Assembly (NCBI GenBank): GCA_028710525.1
Contig: JAQTTY010000003.1
Coordinates: 1 to 64,000, forward strand
Direction: 5' to 3'
From: Gallionella sp.
GTDB taxonomy: Bacteria; Pseudomonadota; Gammaproteobacteria; Burkholderiales; Gallionellaceae
Length of the DNA stretch: 64,000 bases
Below, piece by piece: positions 35,102-46,018 of the stretch. Below the pieces are notes generated by a model. That model was not told where the DNA came from. It saw only the letters and a program-made list of their open reading frames with translations, and did not search any database. Each line of letters starts with the position of its first letter. Position 1 is the first letter of the stretch. Position numbers and translations under genes: made by a program.

Positions 35102-37815
35102 TACAGTGCGCGTGCGACCTCAATGATTTCGTAAGCTTCAAGCTTGTCGCCCACTTCCAAGTCGTTATAACCCTTCAAGGACAGACCACATTCGAAGTTA
35201 TTTTTGACTTCCTTGACGTCGTCTTTGAAACGCTTCAGTGAGTCCAACTCGCCATCGTGTATAACCACGTTGTTACGCAGTACACGCACTTGAGCGCCAC
35301 GTTTGACGACACCTTCCAGCACCATACAACCCGCGATGGTACCTATCTTGGAGACGGTGAAGACCTGACGCACCTCTACCATACCCATCACGCTCTCACG
35401 CTTCTCTGGTGCCAACATGCCTGACAAGGCAGCCTTGATCTCGTCGACCATGGCATAGATGATGTTGTAGTAACGGATGTCCACACCGGTGGACTCTGCC
35501 AACTTACGAGCAGCTGCATCGGCACGTGTGTTGAAGCCGATTACGATAGCCTTAGAAGCCAACGCCAAGTTGATATCAGATTCAGAAATTGCACCTACGC
35601 CACCGTGGATCAGGTTCACCTTGACCTCAGCAGTAGACAGCTTCTGCAAGGATTGTGCGATCGCTTCAGCGGAACCCTGCACGTCTGATTTGACGATCAA
35701 GGACAAGGTACTTACCTCACCTTCGGACATCTGTTCGAACATGTTCTCCAGCTTCGCAGCCTGCTGTTGCGCCAATTTCACACCACGATACTTACCTTGG
35801 CGGAACTGGGCGATTTCGCGTGCACGCTTTTCGTCCGTCATCACCATCAATTCTTCACCAGCGACAGGCACTTCAGACAGACCTTGTATCTCGACAGGTA
35901 TGGAAGGACCAGCCTCGGAGATAGTCTTGCCATTCTCATCCAACATCGCACGGACACGGCCGAAAACCGAACCTACCAGCACAGCATCACCGCGCTTCAT
36001 GGTACCGGACTGGATCAGCACGGTTGCGACTGGGCCCTTGCCCTTATCCAAACGCGCTTCGATAACCAGACCTTTGGCGTTACTTGTACGTGGAGCTTTA
36101 AGCTCTAGCACTTCAGCTTGCAACAGCACGCCTTCCAACAATTGGTCTATACCCTGACCCGATTTAGATGAGACTTCGACGAACATCGCATCGCCACCCC
36201 AATCTTCGGGAACCACACCCTCGGCGACCAGCTCTTGCTTAACGCGTTCTACGTTGGAGTCAGCTTTATCGACCTTGGTCAAAGCCACCACCAATGGCAC
36301 GTTACCTGCACGCGCATGGGCGATCGCCTCTTTGGTCTGCGGCATCACGCCGTCGTCTGCAGCAACCACCAGAATAACGATGTCGGTAGCTTTTGCGCCA
36401 CGGGCACGCATAGCAGTAAACGCCTCGTGACCGGGTGTATCCAAGAAAGTGATCATGCCGCGCGGCGTGTCTACGTGATAAGCACCAATGTGCTGAGTGA
36501 TACCACCCGCCTCACCGGAAGCCACACGGCTACGACGAATGTAATCTAGCAAGGAGGTCTTACCGTGATCGACGTGACCCATTACGGTGACCACTGGAGC
36601 GCGAGACTCCAACACCGCATCTTCATGCACCTCATCATCCAGCAGATAGGCATCCGGATCATCGAGTTTGGCTGGCTTAGCAATATGGCCCATTTCTTCG
36701 ACTACGATCATCGCAGTCTCCTGATCCAATACCTGATTGATGGTAACCATAGAGCCCATCTTCATCAGCGCTTTAATAATCTCAATGGCTTTCACCGACA
36801 TCTTTTGTGCCAGCTCGGATACCGAGATAGTCTCTGGGACAGCGACCTCATGCACGATTGCTTCAGTAGGCATCACGAAAGATTCACCTGCAGCCGCTGT
36901 AGCTGGCTTGCTATGCTTATCGTGGCGACGTCCTCTTACTGGACTGTTCCAAGCGCCCGTACGTGCGCCCGGACCATTGTCTGACTTACCCACCGGACGC
37001 TTGTGTGCGCCAGGCTCATCACGCTTAGGTGCTTGTTTATCACCCGGCTTGGCTGTTTTGGCAAATCGTTCAATTTTGTCACCTGGTTTAGGTGCAGGTT
37101 TATGCAATGTACCTTCCTTGACAGCTGCGGCTGCAGGAGCCGGTGTTGCTGCAACCACAGGTGTAACGGGCTTAGGAGGTCTAGCCACTCGACGCAATAC
37201 AGGTGCACCTATCATAGGTGAATCGACTGGTGCGCTCGGCGCTTCAAAAGCAGCCGCTTCAGGAACAGCTACCACATCAATGGCGACTGCCTCCACCACC
37301 GGTGCAACATTTTCAACTACTGGCTGGGGCTCCGCGACAACCTCAATCTCTTCAGCGACCTTGGCCTTGGAGCGAGCCAACTTGGCTTGCAACTCGGCGG
37401 CTTGACGCTCAGCAAGTTCAGTTTGCAAACGAGCCTCTTGTTCACGTAAGGCGCGTTGCTGCTCATCCAGGACAGCGACTGGCGCTTCAACAGCAGTGGA
37501 TACTGGTGCCGCTGCTACAGGAGCGGCAGGCGGCGCAACAACGCGACGCTTGCGCACTTCGACCTGAATGGTGCGAGCTCGTCCGGTGTTATCGGCCTTG
37601 GTGATTTCACTGGTCTCACGACGTGCCAGCGTGATTTTCTTGGCACCACCACCGTGTGCCTGACGCAGATGCGCCAGCAACTGGGCCTTGTCGGCCTCGG
37701 AGACAGAGTCCGATTCTTGCTGTTTCTGTATACCAGCAGACTGAAGCTGCTCGAGCAGCAATGCAACTGGCAGATTCAATTCAGTTGCAAATTGCGCTAC
37801 GTTTAATTTTCCCAT
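35101..37815 (-). CDS. infB: Translation initiation factor IF-2
   Basis: GTPase of 904 residues that brings fMet-tRNA to the 30S subunit. The N-terminal IF2N region is at 1-55. A long Ala/Val/Pro/Glu-rich linker (about 60-300) follows, then a second IF2N module near 325-380. The G domain starts with GHVDHGKTS near residue 410 and contains [12 protein letters not shown] and the NKXD-like TKVD. The C-terminal beta barrels bind the tRNA. It overlaps rbfA by one base. The unusually long low-complexity linker is common in betaproteobacteria. Confidence 0.97.
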   Translation of the reverse strand: MGKLNVAQFATELNLPVALLLEQLQSAGIQKQQESDSVSEADKAQLLAHLRQAHGGGAKKITLARRETSEITKADNTGRARTIQVEVRKRRVVAPPAAPVAAAPVSTAVEAPVAVLDEQQRALREQEARLQTELAERQAAELQAKLARSKAKVAEEIEVVAEPQPVVENVAPVVEAVAIDVVAVPEAAAFEAPSAPVDSPMIGAPVLRRVARPPKPVTPVVAATPAPAAAAVKEGTLHKPAPKPGDKIERFAKTAKPGDKQAPKRDEPGAHKRPVGKSDNGPGARTGAWNSPVRGRRHDKHSKPATAAAGESFVMPTEAIVHEVAVPETISVSELAQKMSVKAIEIIKALMKMGSMVTINQVLDQETAMIVVEEMGHIAKPAKLDDPDAYLLDDEVHEDAVLESRAPVVTVMGHVDHGKTSLLDYIRRSRVASGEAGGITQHIGAYHVDTPRGMITFLDTPGHEAFTAMRARGAKATDIVILVVAADDGVMPQTKEAIAHARAGNVPLVVALTKVDKADSNVERVKQELVAEGVVPEDWGGDAMFVEVSSKSGQGIDQLLEGVLLQAEVLELKAPRTSNAKGLVIEARLDKGKGPVATVLIQSGTMKRGDAVLVGSVFGRVRAMLDENGKTISEAGPSIPVEIQGLSEVPVAGEELMVMTDEKRAREIAQFRQGKYRGVKLAQQQAAKLENMFEQMSEGEVSTLSLIVKSDVQGSAEAIAQSLQKLSTAEVKVNLIHGGVGAISESDINLALASKAIVIGFNTRADAAARKLAESTGVDIRYYNIIYAMVDEIKAALSGMLAPEKRESVMGMVEVRQVFTVSKIGTIAGCMVLEGVVKRGAQVRVLRNNVVIHDGELDSLKRFKDDVKEVKNNFECGLSLKGYNDLEVGDKLEAYEIIEVARAL

Positions 37816-37845
37816 TTCAATCCTTATAGACTACGTATTCCGATA

Positions 37846-39318
37846 TTACTCAAACCAAGGTGCGCGAGCCGTCATGATCAATGCATTAGCACGATCGGCA
37901 TCCATCTCTGTCAGTTCCACCAACTCATCCACATCCAGATCCGCCAATTGATCTTGGGTGACGATACCCTTGGCTGCCAGGGTGCGGGCAGTCTCTTCAT
38001 CCATGCCATCCAACTTATTCAGATCTTCGATGCCGTGCTCAACCTTTTCTTCATTCACGATAGCCGCGGTGAGCAACACGTTACGTGCGCGACTGCGCAA
38101 CTCTTCTACCGTAGCTTCGTCGAAACCTTCGATAGACAACATCTCTTCCAGAGGCACGTAAGCCACTTCCTCCAGATTATTGAAGCCTTCTTCTACCAGA
38201 ATATTGGCCACTTCTTCGTCAACATCCAGCTTCTCGATGAACAGGCTGCGTATCTTGGAGAACTCCTCCGCATGTTTCTCGCTGGATTGCTCCACTGTCA
38301 TGATATTCAGTGTCCATCCAGTCAGTTCCGATGCCAGACGCACATTCTGACCACCACGACCTATGGCTTGGGCGAGATTATCTTCTTCCACAACTACATC
38401 CATGCTGTGCTTATCTTCATCGACCACAATGCTGCTCACCTCAGCTGGCGCCAAGGCATTGATAACGAAAGTCGCCGGATCTTCTGCCCACAGGATGATG
38501 TCCACACGCTCACCAGCTAATTCGTTGGTGACACCCTGTACGCGCGAACCGCGCATACCAACACAAGTACCAATAGGATCGATACGCTGATCGTGCGAAC
38601 GCACTGCGATCTTGGCACGCGAGCCGGGATCACGCGCGGCACTGACGATCTCTAGGATCTTCTCCTCGATCTCGGGTACTTCCAACTCGAACAGTTTGCT
38701 CAATAACTCATTGGAGGTGCGAGACAAGATAACTTGCGGACCGCGTGCGGTGCGATCAACACGCAGCAGATGCGCCTTGACGCGATCACCGACACGAAGA
38801 TTCTCTTTAGGCACCATCTGATCGCGCGGCAGCAGCGCTTCGATCTTGCCGAATTCGATGATGGCATTGCCGCGTTCCACGCGTTTTACAGTACCTGACA
38901 CCAGATGCTCTTTACGATCCATAAAGTCAGCTAGGATCTGTTCGCGTTCCGCATCACGAATGCGTTGGAAAATCACTTGCTTGGCGGCCTGTGCGCCGAT
39001 ACGGCCAAAGTCGATGGATTCCAGTGGCTCTTCGATGAAACCACCTAGCTCGATGCTCGCATCATGCTTGCGCGCCTCTTCCAACTTGATATGCAGATCG
39101 GGAGTCTCAAATGTCTCGTCATCCATCACTTCCCAGCAACGGAAGGACGAATACTCGCCAGTATTGCGGTCGATGGCGACGCGCACGTCCGCCTCGTCGT
39201 CAAAACGTTTTTTAGTCGCGGAGGCCAAAGCGGATTCGAGCGCGCCGAACACCACTTCCTTATCGACGTTCTTCTCGCGAGACAACGCATCCACCAACAA
39301 CAACACTTCTCTACTCAT
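37846..39318 (-). CDS. nusA: Transcription termination/antitermination factor NusA
   Basis: A 490-residue elongation factor that binds RNA polymerase and nascent RNA. The N-terminal polymerase-binding domain is at 1-125, S1 near 135-200, two KH domains near 200-345 ([16 protein letters not shown] and [15 protein letters not shown]). Two C-terminal acidic repeats (about 365-430 and 440-490) are of the kind that contact alpha-CTD and N protein in gammaproteobacteria. It lies 30 bp before infB and 71 bp after rimP. Confidence 0.97.
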   Translation of the reverse strand: MSREVLLLVDALSREKNVDKEVVFGALESALASATKKRFDDEADVRVAIDRNTGEYSSFRCWEVMDDETFETPDLHIKLEEARKHDASIELGGFIEEPLESIDFGRIGAQAAKQVIFQRIRDAEREQILADFMDRKEHLVSGTVKRVERGNAIIEFGKIEALLPRDQMVPKENLRVGDRVKAHLLRVDRTARGPQVILSRTSNELLSKLFELEVPEIEEKILEIVSAARDPGSRAKIAVRSHDQRIDPIGTCVGMRGSRVQGVTNELAGERVDIILWAEDPATFVINALAPAEVSSIVVDEDKHSMDVVVEEDNLAQAIGRGGQNVRLASELTGWTLNIMTVEQSSEKHAEEFSKIRSLFIEKLDVDEEVANILVEEGFNNLEEVAYVPLEEMLSIEGFDEATVEELRSRARNVLLTAAIVNEEKVEHGIEDLNKLDGMDEETARTLAAKGIVTQDQLADLDVDELVELTEMDADRANALIMTARAPWFE

Positions 39319-39389
39319 TCCATTCTCCAGCTAGTGACTTGTCCATTCATCCGGCGCCATTTCCTGCGACCCAGACTCCAGAATCCTGA

Positions 39390-39815
39390 TTAAAAAGTCG
39401 GCACTAAACGCGCCTTATCCATATTCGACAACTCGATATCCACGGTCGTACCGTCCACATCCAGCTGCAACACACCTGCATTCAACGCACCAATGACACC
39501 GATGAAGTTCTTGCGGCCCGCAAGCGGCATGCGCAATTTTATCTGCGCTTTCTCACCTGCGAACCTGACAAAATCAGCTTCTTTTTTGAGCGCTCTATCT
39601 AGACCGGGAGAAGATATCTCCAGCCTGTCATAGTCGATATTCTCGACCATGAACAAACGGGTCAGTTGATTGCTGACCAGCTGACAGTCTTCCACCATAA
39701 TGCCTTCCGGCTTATCGATGAACACGCGCAATAGGCCGCGCCCAGAGCGCTCCACATCCACCAATTCGTAACCCAATCCCGTCACGGTGGCCTCGATTAT
39801 CTTCACTGCATCCAT
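39390..39815 (-). CDS. rimP: Ribosome maturation factor RimP
   Basis: A 141-residue two-domain protein required for 30S assembly, first gene of the rimP-nusA-infB operon. The [20 protein letters not shown] strand-helix unit and the [11 protein letters not shown] motif are diagnostic. Its start is 18 bp after an upstream terminator (39834-39853), so the operon promoter must lie within 39816-39900 or be read through from nadE. Confidence 0.95.
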   Translation of the reverse strand: MDAVKIIEATVTGLGYELVDVERSGRGLLRVFIDKPEGIMVEDCQLVSNQLTRLFMVENIDYDRLEISSPGLDRALKKEADFVRFAGEKAQIKLRMPLAGRKNFIGVIGALNAGVLQLDVDGTTVDIELSNMDKARLVPTF

Positions 39816-39833
39816 AAAACACGACCCACAAAT

Positions 39834-39853
39834 AAAAAACGGGCTCGAAGCCC
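39834..39853 (-). terminator. Terminator between nadE and rimP
   Basis: On the minus strand GGGCT-TCG-AGCCC is followed by GTTTTTT (A-run at 39834-39839 on the plus strand). The stem is short (5 bp) but the U-run is strong. A second imperfect hairpin (about 39921-39944) lies closer to the nadE stop. Confidence 0.65.
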
Positions 39854-39949
39854 ATCACAAAACGCGGCGCATTGTATCAAACCTCGGCACTAAATGGAAA
39901 TCTGTTCTTCGTCAAGGAGTCCACCCCGCTTAACAGCGGGTGACAGGGA

Positions 39950-41554
39950 TCAATATCCATCCTGATAGCGTACCGTGATGGGGTAACGCCAGTCCTTTCC
40001 ATAGCCACGTTCGGTCACGCGTATGCCAACAGCGGACTGGCGACGCTTGTATTCGCTCAAGCGGATTAACCGCACCACGCGCCTGACATCCGCCTCTGGA
40101 TAACCACGGGCGATAATCTCGGGTATAGACATATCCTGCTCCATATAGCAGCTTACGATCCCATCCAAAATATCATATGGCGGCAAACTATCCTGATCGG
40201 TCTGGTCGGGACGCAGTTCAGCACTGGGCGGGCGCGTGATGATGCGTTCTGGTATCACATAGCTCAATGTGTTGCGATAACGCGATAGATCATAGACTAA
40301 GGTCTTACAAATATCCTTGAGTACCGCAAATCCACCCGCCATATCACCATATAGGGTGGCATAACCCACGCTCATTTCAGATTTATTCCCCGTGGTCAGT
40401 ACCAACGAGCCAAATTTGTTCGACATTGCCATCAACAAGGTCCCGCGTATGCGGGCTTGCAGATTCTCTTCAGTGGTATCCGCTGCGCGCCCTGCAAAAG
40501 ATGGCCTCAGTACAGCCTGAAAGTCATTGAACATTGGTGCGATATCTAGCTCATCGTAACGAACACCAAGGATTTCTACCATCTCGCGCGAGTCATCCAA
40601 ACTAATCTGCGCCGTATAGGGTGAAGGCATCATCACCGCGTGCACCTTGTCTGCGCCCAACGCGTCGACTGCGACCGCCAGCGTCAATGCAGAATCGATT
40701 CCGCCCGACAGACCCAACAACACTCCGGGGAAGCGATTCTTACCAATGTAGTCTTTGACGCCCAAACATAGGGCCTGATAGACACTCGCCTCGATAGTTG
40801 GCAAGTCCGCCAAGCTCCCTTGCACTCCGCCGCGCGCATCAACCTCCAGCATCGCGAGACATTCCACGAATTGTTCACTTTGATGTGTCAACTTACCTGA
40901 TGCATCCATCGCAAACGAGCCGCCATCGAAGATCAACTCATCCTGCCCACCCACCAAGTTCGCATAGACCACTGCCATACCGGTCTCAGCGATACGGTCT
41001 TGCACCGTGTTGTACCTACGTTCCTGTTTGGCAATGGCAAAAGGTGACGCATTCATCACCAACAAGACCTGAGCACCTGTCTTGCGGGCGCGCCGTGCTG
41101 CTTCAGATTCCCATACATCGGCACAGATGTTCAGCGCAAACTTCACGCCGGCAACCTCGAACATACAAGGCTCACTGCCTCTGTCGAAGTATCGCTCCTC
41201 ATCGAACACGGCATAGTTGGGTAAATCATGCTTGCAATAAGTCATCACGATCTCACCGTCACGCAATAAGGACGCAGCGTTGTAGTGCTTGCCCTCGCGC
41301 TCATAAGGGTGCCCCACCAGCACCGCAATACCTTGCACCCTTATTGCTAGTGACTGCAGCGCGATTGCACACTCGCGATAAAAACCGGGTCTCAGCAACA
41401 AGTCCTCAGGCGGGTAAGCACACAGACTCAACTCAGGCGTGAGTAACAAAGAGGCTCCCTGTGCCTTCGCTTGCTCAGCAAACTGCAATATCTTTGCCGA
41501 GTTAACTTCTAGGTCCCCTAGGAGGCAGTTAATTTGACCGATAGCGAGTTTCAT
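39950..41554 (-). CDS. nadE: Glutamine-dependent NAD+ synthetase
   Basis: A 534-residue two-domain enzyme making NAD+ from deamido-NAD+ with glutamine nitrogen. The N-terminal nitrilase-type glutaminase has Glu41 (LTPELSL), Lys108 (CKHDLPNY) and Cys144 (NICADVWE). The C-terminal synthetase has the pyrophosphate loop LSGGIDSAL near 290, and a TGNKSEMSVGY stretch. Full length. It lies upstream of the rimP operon with a terminator between, so it is probably a separate unit. Confidence 0.97.
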   Translation of the reverse strand: MKLAIGQINCLLGDLEVNSAKILQFAEQAKAQGASLLLTPELSLCAYPPEDLLLRPGFYRECAIALQSLAIRVQGIAVLVGHPYEREGKHYNAASLLRDGEIVMTYCKHDLPNYAVFDEERYFDRGSEPCMFEVAGVKFALNICADVWESEAARRARKTGAQVLLVMNASPFAIAKQERRYNTVQDRIAETGMAVVYANLVGGQDELIFDGGSFAMDASGKLTHQSEQFVECLAMLEVDARGGVQGSLADLPTIEASVYQALCLGVKDYIGKNRFPGVLLGLSGGIDSALTLAVAVDALGADKVHAVMMPSPYTAQISLDDSREMVEILGVRYDELDIAPMFNDFQAVLRPSFAGRAADTTEENLQARIRGTLLMAMSNKFGSLVLTTGNKSEMSVGYATLYGDMAGGFAVLKDICKTLVYDLSRYRNTLSYVIPERIITRPPSAELRPDQTDQDSLPPYDILDGIVSCYMEQDMSIPEIIARGYPEADVRRVVRLIRLSEYKRRQSAVGIRVTERGYGKDWRYPITVRYQDGY

Positions 41555-41648
41555 ATATCAAAATTGTAAATTCTAAAGGTCGTCATATTAGCATCGCTAA
41601 ACAACTTCCATGACTCTCACCATATTCGATAAGCATAAATTCAAGACG

Positions 41649-41674
41649 AAAAAAAACGGGCCGTTACCGGCCCG
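41649..41674 (-). terminator. Terminator of the OmpA-family gene
   Basis: CGGGCCG-TTAC-CGGCCCG (41657-41674) with a run of eight A on the plus strand gives a strong U-tract on the minus strand, 24 bp beyond the stop of the OmpA-family gene. The T-run at 41675-41680 makes it partly bidirectional for nadE-side reads. Confidence 0.87.
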
Positions 41675-41697
41675 CTTTTTATCCGACTTAAAGCAAA

Positions 41698-42738
41698 TTA
41701 CTTAGCCACACGGATCACAGAGTTGATTTCTACGCGGCGATTCATTGCACGACCAGCTGCAGTCTTGTTATCACCGATAGGTTTGGCAGAACCATTACCC
41801 GAAGTGATGATGCGATTTGCAGCAACGCCTTTCTTGACCAAATATGCCTTGACCGACTCGGCGCGCTTGACAGACAACACCTTGTTGGATTCTGCTTTAC
41901 CACGGCTGTCGGTATAACCATCTACAGACAGATTAGCGTCTTGGTACTTAGCAGCAAAATCAACCACTTCATCCAGCTGTTTGTTAGCAGTAGGCTTCAG
42001 TTTTGCTGAACCAGTAGCAAAGCTTGCGCCTTCGATGGTGATAGGCTTGTCGGTGAAGATAGTCTTAGGTGCAGGAGCAACAACCACCGGAGCTGGTGCA
42101 ACAACTGGAGCTGGAGCAACAACTGGAGCCGGAGCAACAACTGGAGCTGGCGCAACTACAGCGGCTACAGGAACTGCAGCAACAGCAGGTGCGTCAAAGT
42201 AATAATTAAAACCTACCGTCAAATTTTGATTAACTAATTTATTGCCTGGATTGTTCTTTGCGTTTGTTGCCATGTATTCAACAGCTGCACTCAGATGAGA
42301 GGCAAATTTGTACTCAACACCAAAACCAGCGTTAAAACTGTGATAGCTGTTACTGAAGTTAGCCAATCTACCGTTGGCAGTTGTCTTGACATAACCCAAC
42401 TTACCAAAAGGCAACCATTTACCGATAGGCATACCCAGCTTAGCATCAACACCATAGGACTTGCTGCCATAGCTGAATGTATTGTTATTGTGACCAGTGG
42501 AAGCATTGTTGTCCGCAGACAATAAAGCGCCCAGCGTATAGGGGCCTAGATTCCAGTTGTAGCCACCTTCGATACCGTATGTATTAGCGTTTTGCGTGTC
42601 AACTCCATTGGCATGAGTATTATTAATACCAACTTTTGCCCCCAGCCAAGCACCATTAAATTCACTAGCTTGAGCGGCAACATTAGCCCCCAATGCCGCC
42701 ATCATAGCGATAGTGATAGTAGTAATTTTCATCATCAA
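41698..42738 (-). CDS. OmpA-family outer-membrane protein
   Basis: A 346-residue protein with a signal peptide (about 1-23, ending VAAQA) and an N-terminal 8-stranded OmpA-like barrel (EFNAGWLGAKVGINN through FNYYFDAP). A Pro-Ala-Val linker of repeated VVAPAP units follows (about 188-220), then a C-terminal OmpA peptidoglycan-binding domain (LSVDGYTDSRGKAESNKVLS, NRRVEI). It tethers the outer membrane to the wall. The linker is encoded by 18-bp tandem repeats (42077-42155). A GGAG ribosome binding site precedes the ATG, and the leader is extremely A/T-rich. Confidence 0.93.
   Translation of the reverse strand: MMMKITTITIAMMAALGANVAAQASEFNGAWLGAKVGINNTHANGVDTQNANTYGIEGGYNWNLGPYTLGALLSADNNASTGHNNNTFSYGSKSYGVDAKLGMPIGKWLPFGKLGYVKTTANGRLANFSNSYHSFNAGFGVEYKFASHLSAAVEYMATNAKNNPGNKLVNQNLTVGFNYYFDAPAVAAVPVAAVVAPAPVVAPAPVVAPAPVVAPAPVVVAPAPKTIFTDKPITIEGASFATGSAKLKPTANKQLDEVVDFAAKYQDANLSVDGYTDSRGKAESNKVLSVKRAESVKAYLVKKGVAANRIITSGNGSAKPIGDNKTAAGRAMNRRVEINSVIRVAK
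42077..42155. repeat. 18-bp tandem repeats in the OmpA linker
   Basis: About four copies of an 18-bp unit built on GCAACAACTGGAGCTGGA, with a few silent changes, encode the VVAPAP units on the minus strand. Copy number can vary by slippage without a frameshift, because 18 is a multiple of three. Confidence 0.8.
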
Positions 42739-42865
42739 ATCTCCGAAACAAAAAATATAAAAAAAATGTAAAACTATAAAACGTGAAAAACCAATTTTTA
42801 GAATAGCCGCTGGATTTTACCTATTAATTTACTATTTGCAACATGTCGTAGTGGTTTATTTACAA

Positions 42866-43603
42866 CTACATCGCACGTTGCCTGCGTGCTTCGAATAGAC
42901 AGATACCTGCACTCACCGAAACGTTTAGACTCTCGACACTGCCCAACATCGGGATACGCACCAACTCATCGCAGGTTTCACGTGTCAAACGGCGTAGACC
43001 TTCGCCCTCTGCACCCAACACCCAAGCTAATCCGCCCTTGTGCTTAAAGTCATGCAGATCAGTAGTAGCCTCACCTGCCGCACCGACCACCCAGATATCG
43101 TTCTCCTGCAATTCGCGCAAAGTACGCGCGAGATTGGTCACAGTGATATAGGGCACAGTCTCGGCAGCTCCGCACGCCACCTTCTCGACAGTGGCAGTAA
43201 TACCCACCGCACGATCTTTGGGTGCGATGACCGCATGCACGCCGAAAGCATCCGCACTACGCAAACAAGCACCTAAATTATGCGGATCCTGCACACCATC
43301 CAACACTAGTATCAATGGAGGTTCAGTGAGCGTATCCAGCACATCCGAAAGATGTTGTACGCGCTGTGCCGCATCCACGCGCGCGGCCACGCCCTGATGA
43401 CGCTTGCTACCCGCCATGCCATCAAGGCGCGCAGCCTCGATGGGGATAATGCGGACGCCTTGAGCCTCAGCCAATTTAATGAGTTCACGCATACGCGGGT
43501 CTTGGCGTTGCGCTTGCAGATAGATCTCCTGCACACCGTCAGGGTTCTGACGGATGCGCGCAGTGACTGCATGAAAGCCGTATATCAAACGCAGATCAGC
43601 CAT
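42866..43603 (-). CDS. rlmB: 23S rRNA (guanosine2251-2'-O)-methyltransferase RlmB
   Basis: SPOUT-family methyltransferase, 245 residues from ATG 43601-43603 ([13 protein letters not shown]), which 2'-O-methylates G2251 of 23S rRNA. The three SPOUT motifs are [30 protein letters not shown] and [19 protein letters not shown]. The longer frame upstream overlaps rnr and is not needed. It overlaps the rnr stop by 8 bp, the conserved rnr-rlmB pair. Confidence 0.96.
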   Translation of the reverse strand: MADLRLIYGFHAVTARIRQNPDGVQEIYLQAQRQDPRMRELIKLAEAQGVRIIPIEAARLDGMAGSKRHQGVAARVDAAQRVQHLSDVLDTLTEPPLILVLDGVQDPHNLGACLRSADAFGVHAVIAPKDRAVGITATVEKVACGAAETVPYITVTNLARTLRELQENDIWVVGAAGEATTDLHDFKHKGGLAWVLGAEGEGLRRLTRETCDELVRIPMLGSVESLNVSVSAGICLFEARRQRAM

Positions 43604-45833
43604 GACGCTTCTTTCCTTTACCTGATTTCTTGGCCGGTACATCTTCACCTTCTGTTGCTGCAGCCTCATTTTCATCATGCAGGACGAAATCGACCTTGGT
43701 ACTTTCCATATCAACCTTTACCACGCGTACCTGCACGCGATCACCCAGACGATATTGCTGACCAGTGCGCTCGCCCAGCAACATGTGTTTACCCGCATCA
43801 AAATGGAAGTAATCTTTGCCCAACTCGGAGATATGCACCAAGCCTTCGACATACAGATCATCCAGCGAAACGAACATACCAAAACTGGTGACAGATGAGA
43901 CCGTACCGGTAAACACGCTGCCCAGATGGTCACGCATATAGAAACACTTCAACCATGCGTCCACGTCGCGCGTCGCATCATCGGCACGTCGTTCTGTCAT
44001 CGAGCAATGCGCGCCCAACTCTTCCCACTTCATACTGGGTTTGTATTGCTTGCCTTGCAGTACCGCCTTGATGGCTCTATGCACCAACAGGTCCGGATAA
44101 CGGCGTATAGGTGAAGTGAAATGCGCATAGGCTTCGTAGCCCAAACCGAAGTGGCCGATATTCTCAGGCTCATATTTAGCCTGACGCAGCGAGCGCAGCA
44201 TCACGGTCTGCAGCAAGGCCGCATCTGGCCTACCCTTGATGCGTTTGAGCAGCTTGGAGTAATCGACTGCCTGAGGCTCATCGTCACCACCCAGTTGCAA
44301 ACCAAACTCCTTAAGGAACTCACGTAACCCTTCCAATTTTTCAGGTGTCGGCCCTTGATGGATACGATACAAGACGGTGTGCTCGTTCTCGTGCAGATAA
44401 TTGGCCGCACACACGTTGGCTGCCAGCATGCACTCCTCGATCAACTTGTGAGCGTCGTTACGTACCACAGGAACGATACGCTCGATCTTGCCCTGATCGT
44501 TAAAGATCATCTGCGTTTCTACCGTTTCGAAATCAATAGCGCCACGCTTGTTGCGTGCATGTAGCAATTTCTGGAACAAACCGTAAAGATTCTGCAAATG
44601 CGGCAAAACTTGGCTATAGCTCTTAGCCAACTGACCATCTGGCTCTGCCAACATTTCAGCGACTTGGGTGTAAGTCAGGCGTGCATTCGAATACATCACC
44701 GAGGGATAGAAACGATATTTGCCAATCTCGCCATGACTATCTACATGCATATCACACACCATACACAACCTATCCACTTGCGGATTAAGCGAGCACAGGC
44801 CGTTAGATAGTTCTTCAGGCAACATCGGAATGACACGGCGCGGGAAGTAAACAGAGTTGCCGCGCAAGATCGCCTCGCGATCCAATGCGTCGTTGCTACG
44901 TACATAGTGACTGACGTCGGCAATCGCTACCACCAGCCGATATCCGTCACGCTCGGGCGCGCAATACACCGCATCGTCGAAGTCTCGCGCTGTCTCGCCA
45001 TCTATGGTCACCAATGGCAAGTTGCGGATGTCTTCACGCCCTTCCCAGTCTTCTGCCGCCACAGTAGGTGAGATTGCCTTGGCTTGACGCTCGACATCAT
45101 TGGGGAACTCATGCGGCAGATCATGCTTGCGCAATGCAATCTCGATTTCCATACCGGGATCGGCGTAGTTACCCAACACCTCGACGATACGACCGATAGG
45201 TTGTGCGTGCTTATTAGGATGCTGCACGATCTCCAGTATCACTACCTGGCCAGCCTTGGCCGCACCATGCTCACCGGGTGCGACTAAGATGTCTTGAGTG
45301 ATGCGACGGTTCTCGGCAACCACAAACTGGATGCCGTGATCTTCGAACAGACGACCGACCACACGGTTGTTGGCGCGTTCCAATACTTCGATGATCTTGG
45401 CTTCAGGACGACCGCGTCTGTCCACACCACTCTGTCTCACCATCACCACGTCACCGTGCAGAACCTGATGCATCTCTTTCTCACTCAGGAACATGTCGGC
45501 ACTACCGTCTTCCGGTATCAGGAAACCAAATCCGTCCGGATGTCCCTGTACCTTACCCTTGATCAGATCCAACTTGTCCATCACACAGATGGCACGTTTA
45601 CGGTTACGCATGATCTGACCATCGCGTTCCATAGCACGCAGACGACGTGAGAAGAGGTCTTCTTCTTCATTTGTGATAAGCAACAGATCGAGCAATTCAT
45701 CTTCATGCATGGGCGCGCCCTGCTCGGTCAGTATCTGCAGTATGAACTCGCGACTCGGTAGTGGATTCTCGTATTGCTCGCGCTCTCTAGCGAGGAATGG
45801 ATCTTGTTCGCGTAAATTATTTTTCTTTTTCAT
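43596..45833 (-). CDS. rnr: Ribonuclease R
   Basis: RNase II-superfamily exoribonuclease of 745 residues that degrades structured RNA and helps trans-translation. It has an N-terminal helix-turn-helix, two cold-shock domains, the RNB catalytic domain ([41 protein letters not shown]) and a C-terminal S1 domain followed by a Lys/Gly-rich tail. The start is ATG 45831-45833 with AAGGAAG 8 bases upstream; the earlier in-frame Met would place that ribosome binding site inside the gene. The start codon overlaps the -35 of the divergent tRNA-Leu promoter. Confidence 0.96.
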   Translation of the reverse strand: MKKKNNLREQDPFLAREREQYENPLPSREFILQILTEQGAPMHEDELLDLLLITNEEEDLFSRRLRAMERDGQIMRNRKRAICVMDKLDLIKGKVQGHPDGFGFLIPEDGSADMFLSEKEMHQVLHGDVVMVRQSGVDRRGRPEAKIIEVLERANNRVVGRLFEDHGIQFVVAENRRITQDILVAPGEHGAAKAGQVVILEIVQHPNKHAQPIGRIVEVLGNYADPGMEIEIALRKHDLPHEFPNDVERQAKAISPTVAAEDWEGREDIRNLPLVTIDGETARDFDDAVYCAPERDGYRLVVAIADVSHYVRSNDALDREAILRGNSVYFPRRVIPMLPEELSNGLCSLNPQVDRLCMVCDMHVDSHGEIGKYRFYPSVMYSNARLTYTQVAEMLAEPDGQLAKSYSQVLPHLQNLYGLFQKLLHARNKRGAIDFETVETQMIFNDQGKIERIVPVVRNDAHKLIEECMLAANVCAANYLHENEHTVLYRIHQGPTPEKLEGLREFLKEFGLQLGGDDEPQAVDYSKLLKRIKGRPDAALLQTVMLRSLRQAKYEPENIGHFGLGYEAYAHFTSPIRRYPDLLVHRAIKAVLQGKQYKPSMKWEELGAHCSMTERRADDATRDVDAWLKCFYMRDHLGSVFTGTVSSVTSFGMFVSLDDLYVEGLVHISELGKDYFHFDAGKHMLLGERTGQQYRLGDRVQVRVVKVDMESTKVDFVLHDENEAAATEGEDVPAKKSGKGKKRHG

Positions 45834-45861
45834 TGACTTTACTTCCTTTAACAATTAAATT
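45833..45861 (+). promoter_or_regulatory. tRNA-Leu promoter
   Basis: TTGACT (45833-45838) and TAAATT (45856-45861) are 17 bp apart, followed by a GC-rich discriminator (GCGCGCC), the usual look of stable-RNA promoters. The -35 begins inside the rnr start codon on the other strand. Confidence 0.65.
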
Positions 45862-45880
45862 GCGCGCCGTTGCAAATGCA

Positions 45881-45965
45881 GCCCAGATGGCGGAATTGGT
45901 AGACGCGCACGGTTCAGGTCCGTGTGCCGTAAGGTGTGGAGGTTCGAGTCCTCTTCTGGGCACCA
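45881..45965 (+). tRNA. tRNA-Leu (CAG anticodon)
   Basis: 85-nt type II tRNA with a long variable arm, acceptor GCCCAGA, anticodon CAG (reads CUG) and an encoded CCA. A terminator with a GCAA tetraloop begins 6 bp later. The last 15 nt of the tRNA and the spacer are repeated at 46100-46122. Confidence 0.97.
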
Positions 45966-45970
45966 AATAT

Positions 45971-46005
45971 GAGATAGATCGCGCAAGCGACCTATCTCTT
46001 TTTTT
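45971..46005 (+). terminator. Terminator of tRNA-Leu, GNRA loop
   Basis: GAGATAG/CTATCTC and TCGC/GCGA stack around a GCAA tetraloop, followed by T7. A stem of 11 pairs with one internal mismatch (A/C). Confidence 0.85.
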
Positions 46006-46018
46006 GTACCCAGAACAA

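Noticed and set aside
39921-39944. A second terminator after nadE
   Set aside because: The stem (CACCCGC with GCGGGGTG) is imperfect with a bulge and has no T-run; the hairpin at 39834-39853 is better.
42077-42155. Tandem repeats considered as a CRISPR array
   Set aside because: Units are 18 bp without spacers and are in frame within the OmpA-family gene; no cas genes in the window.
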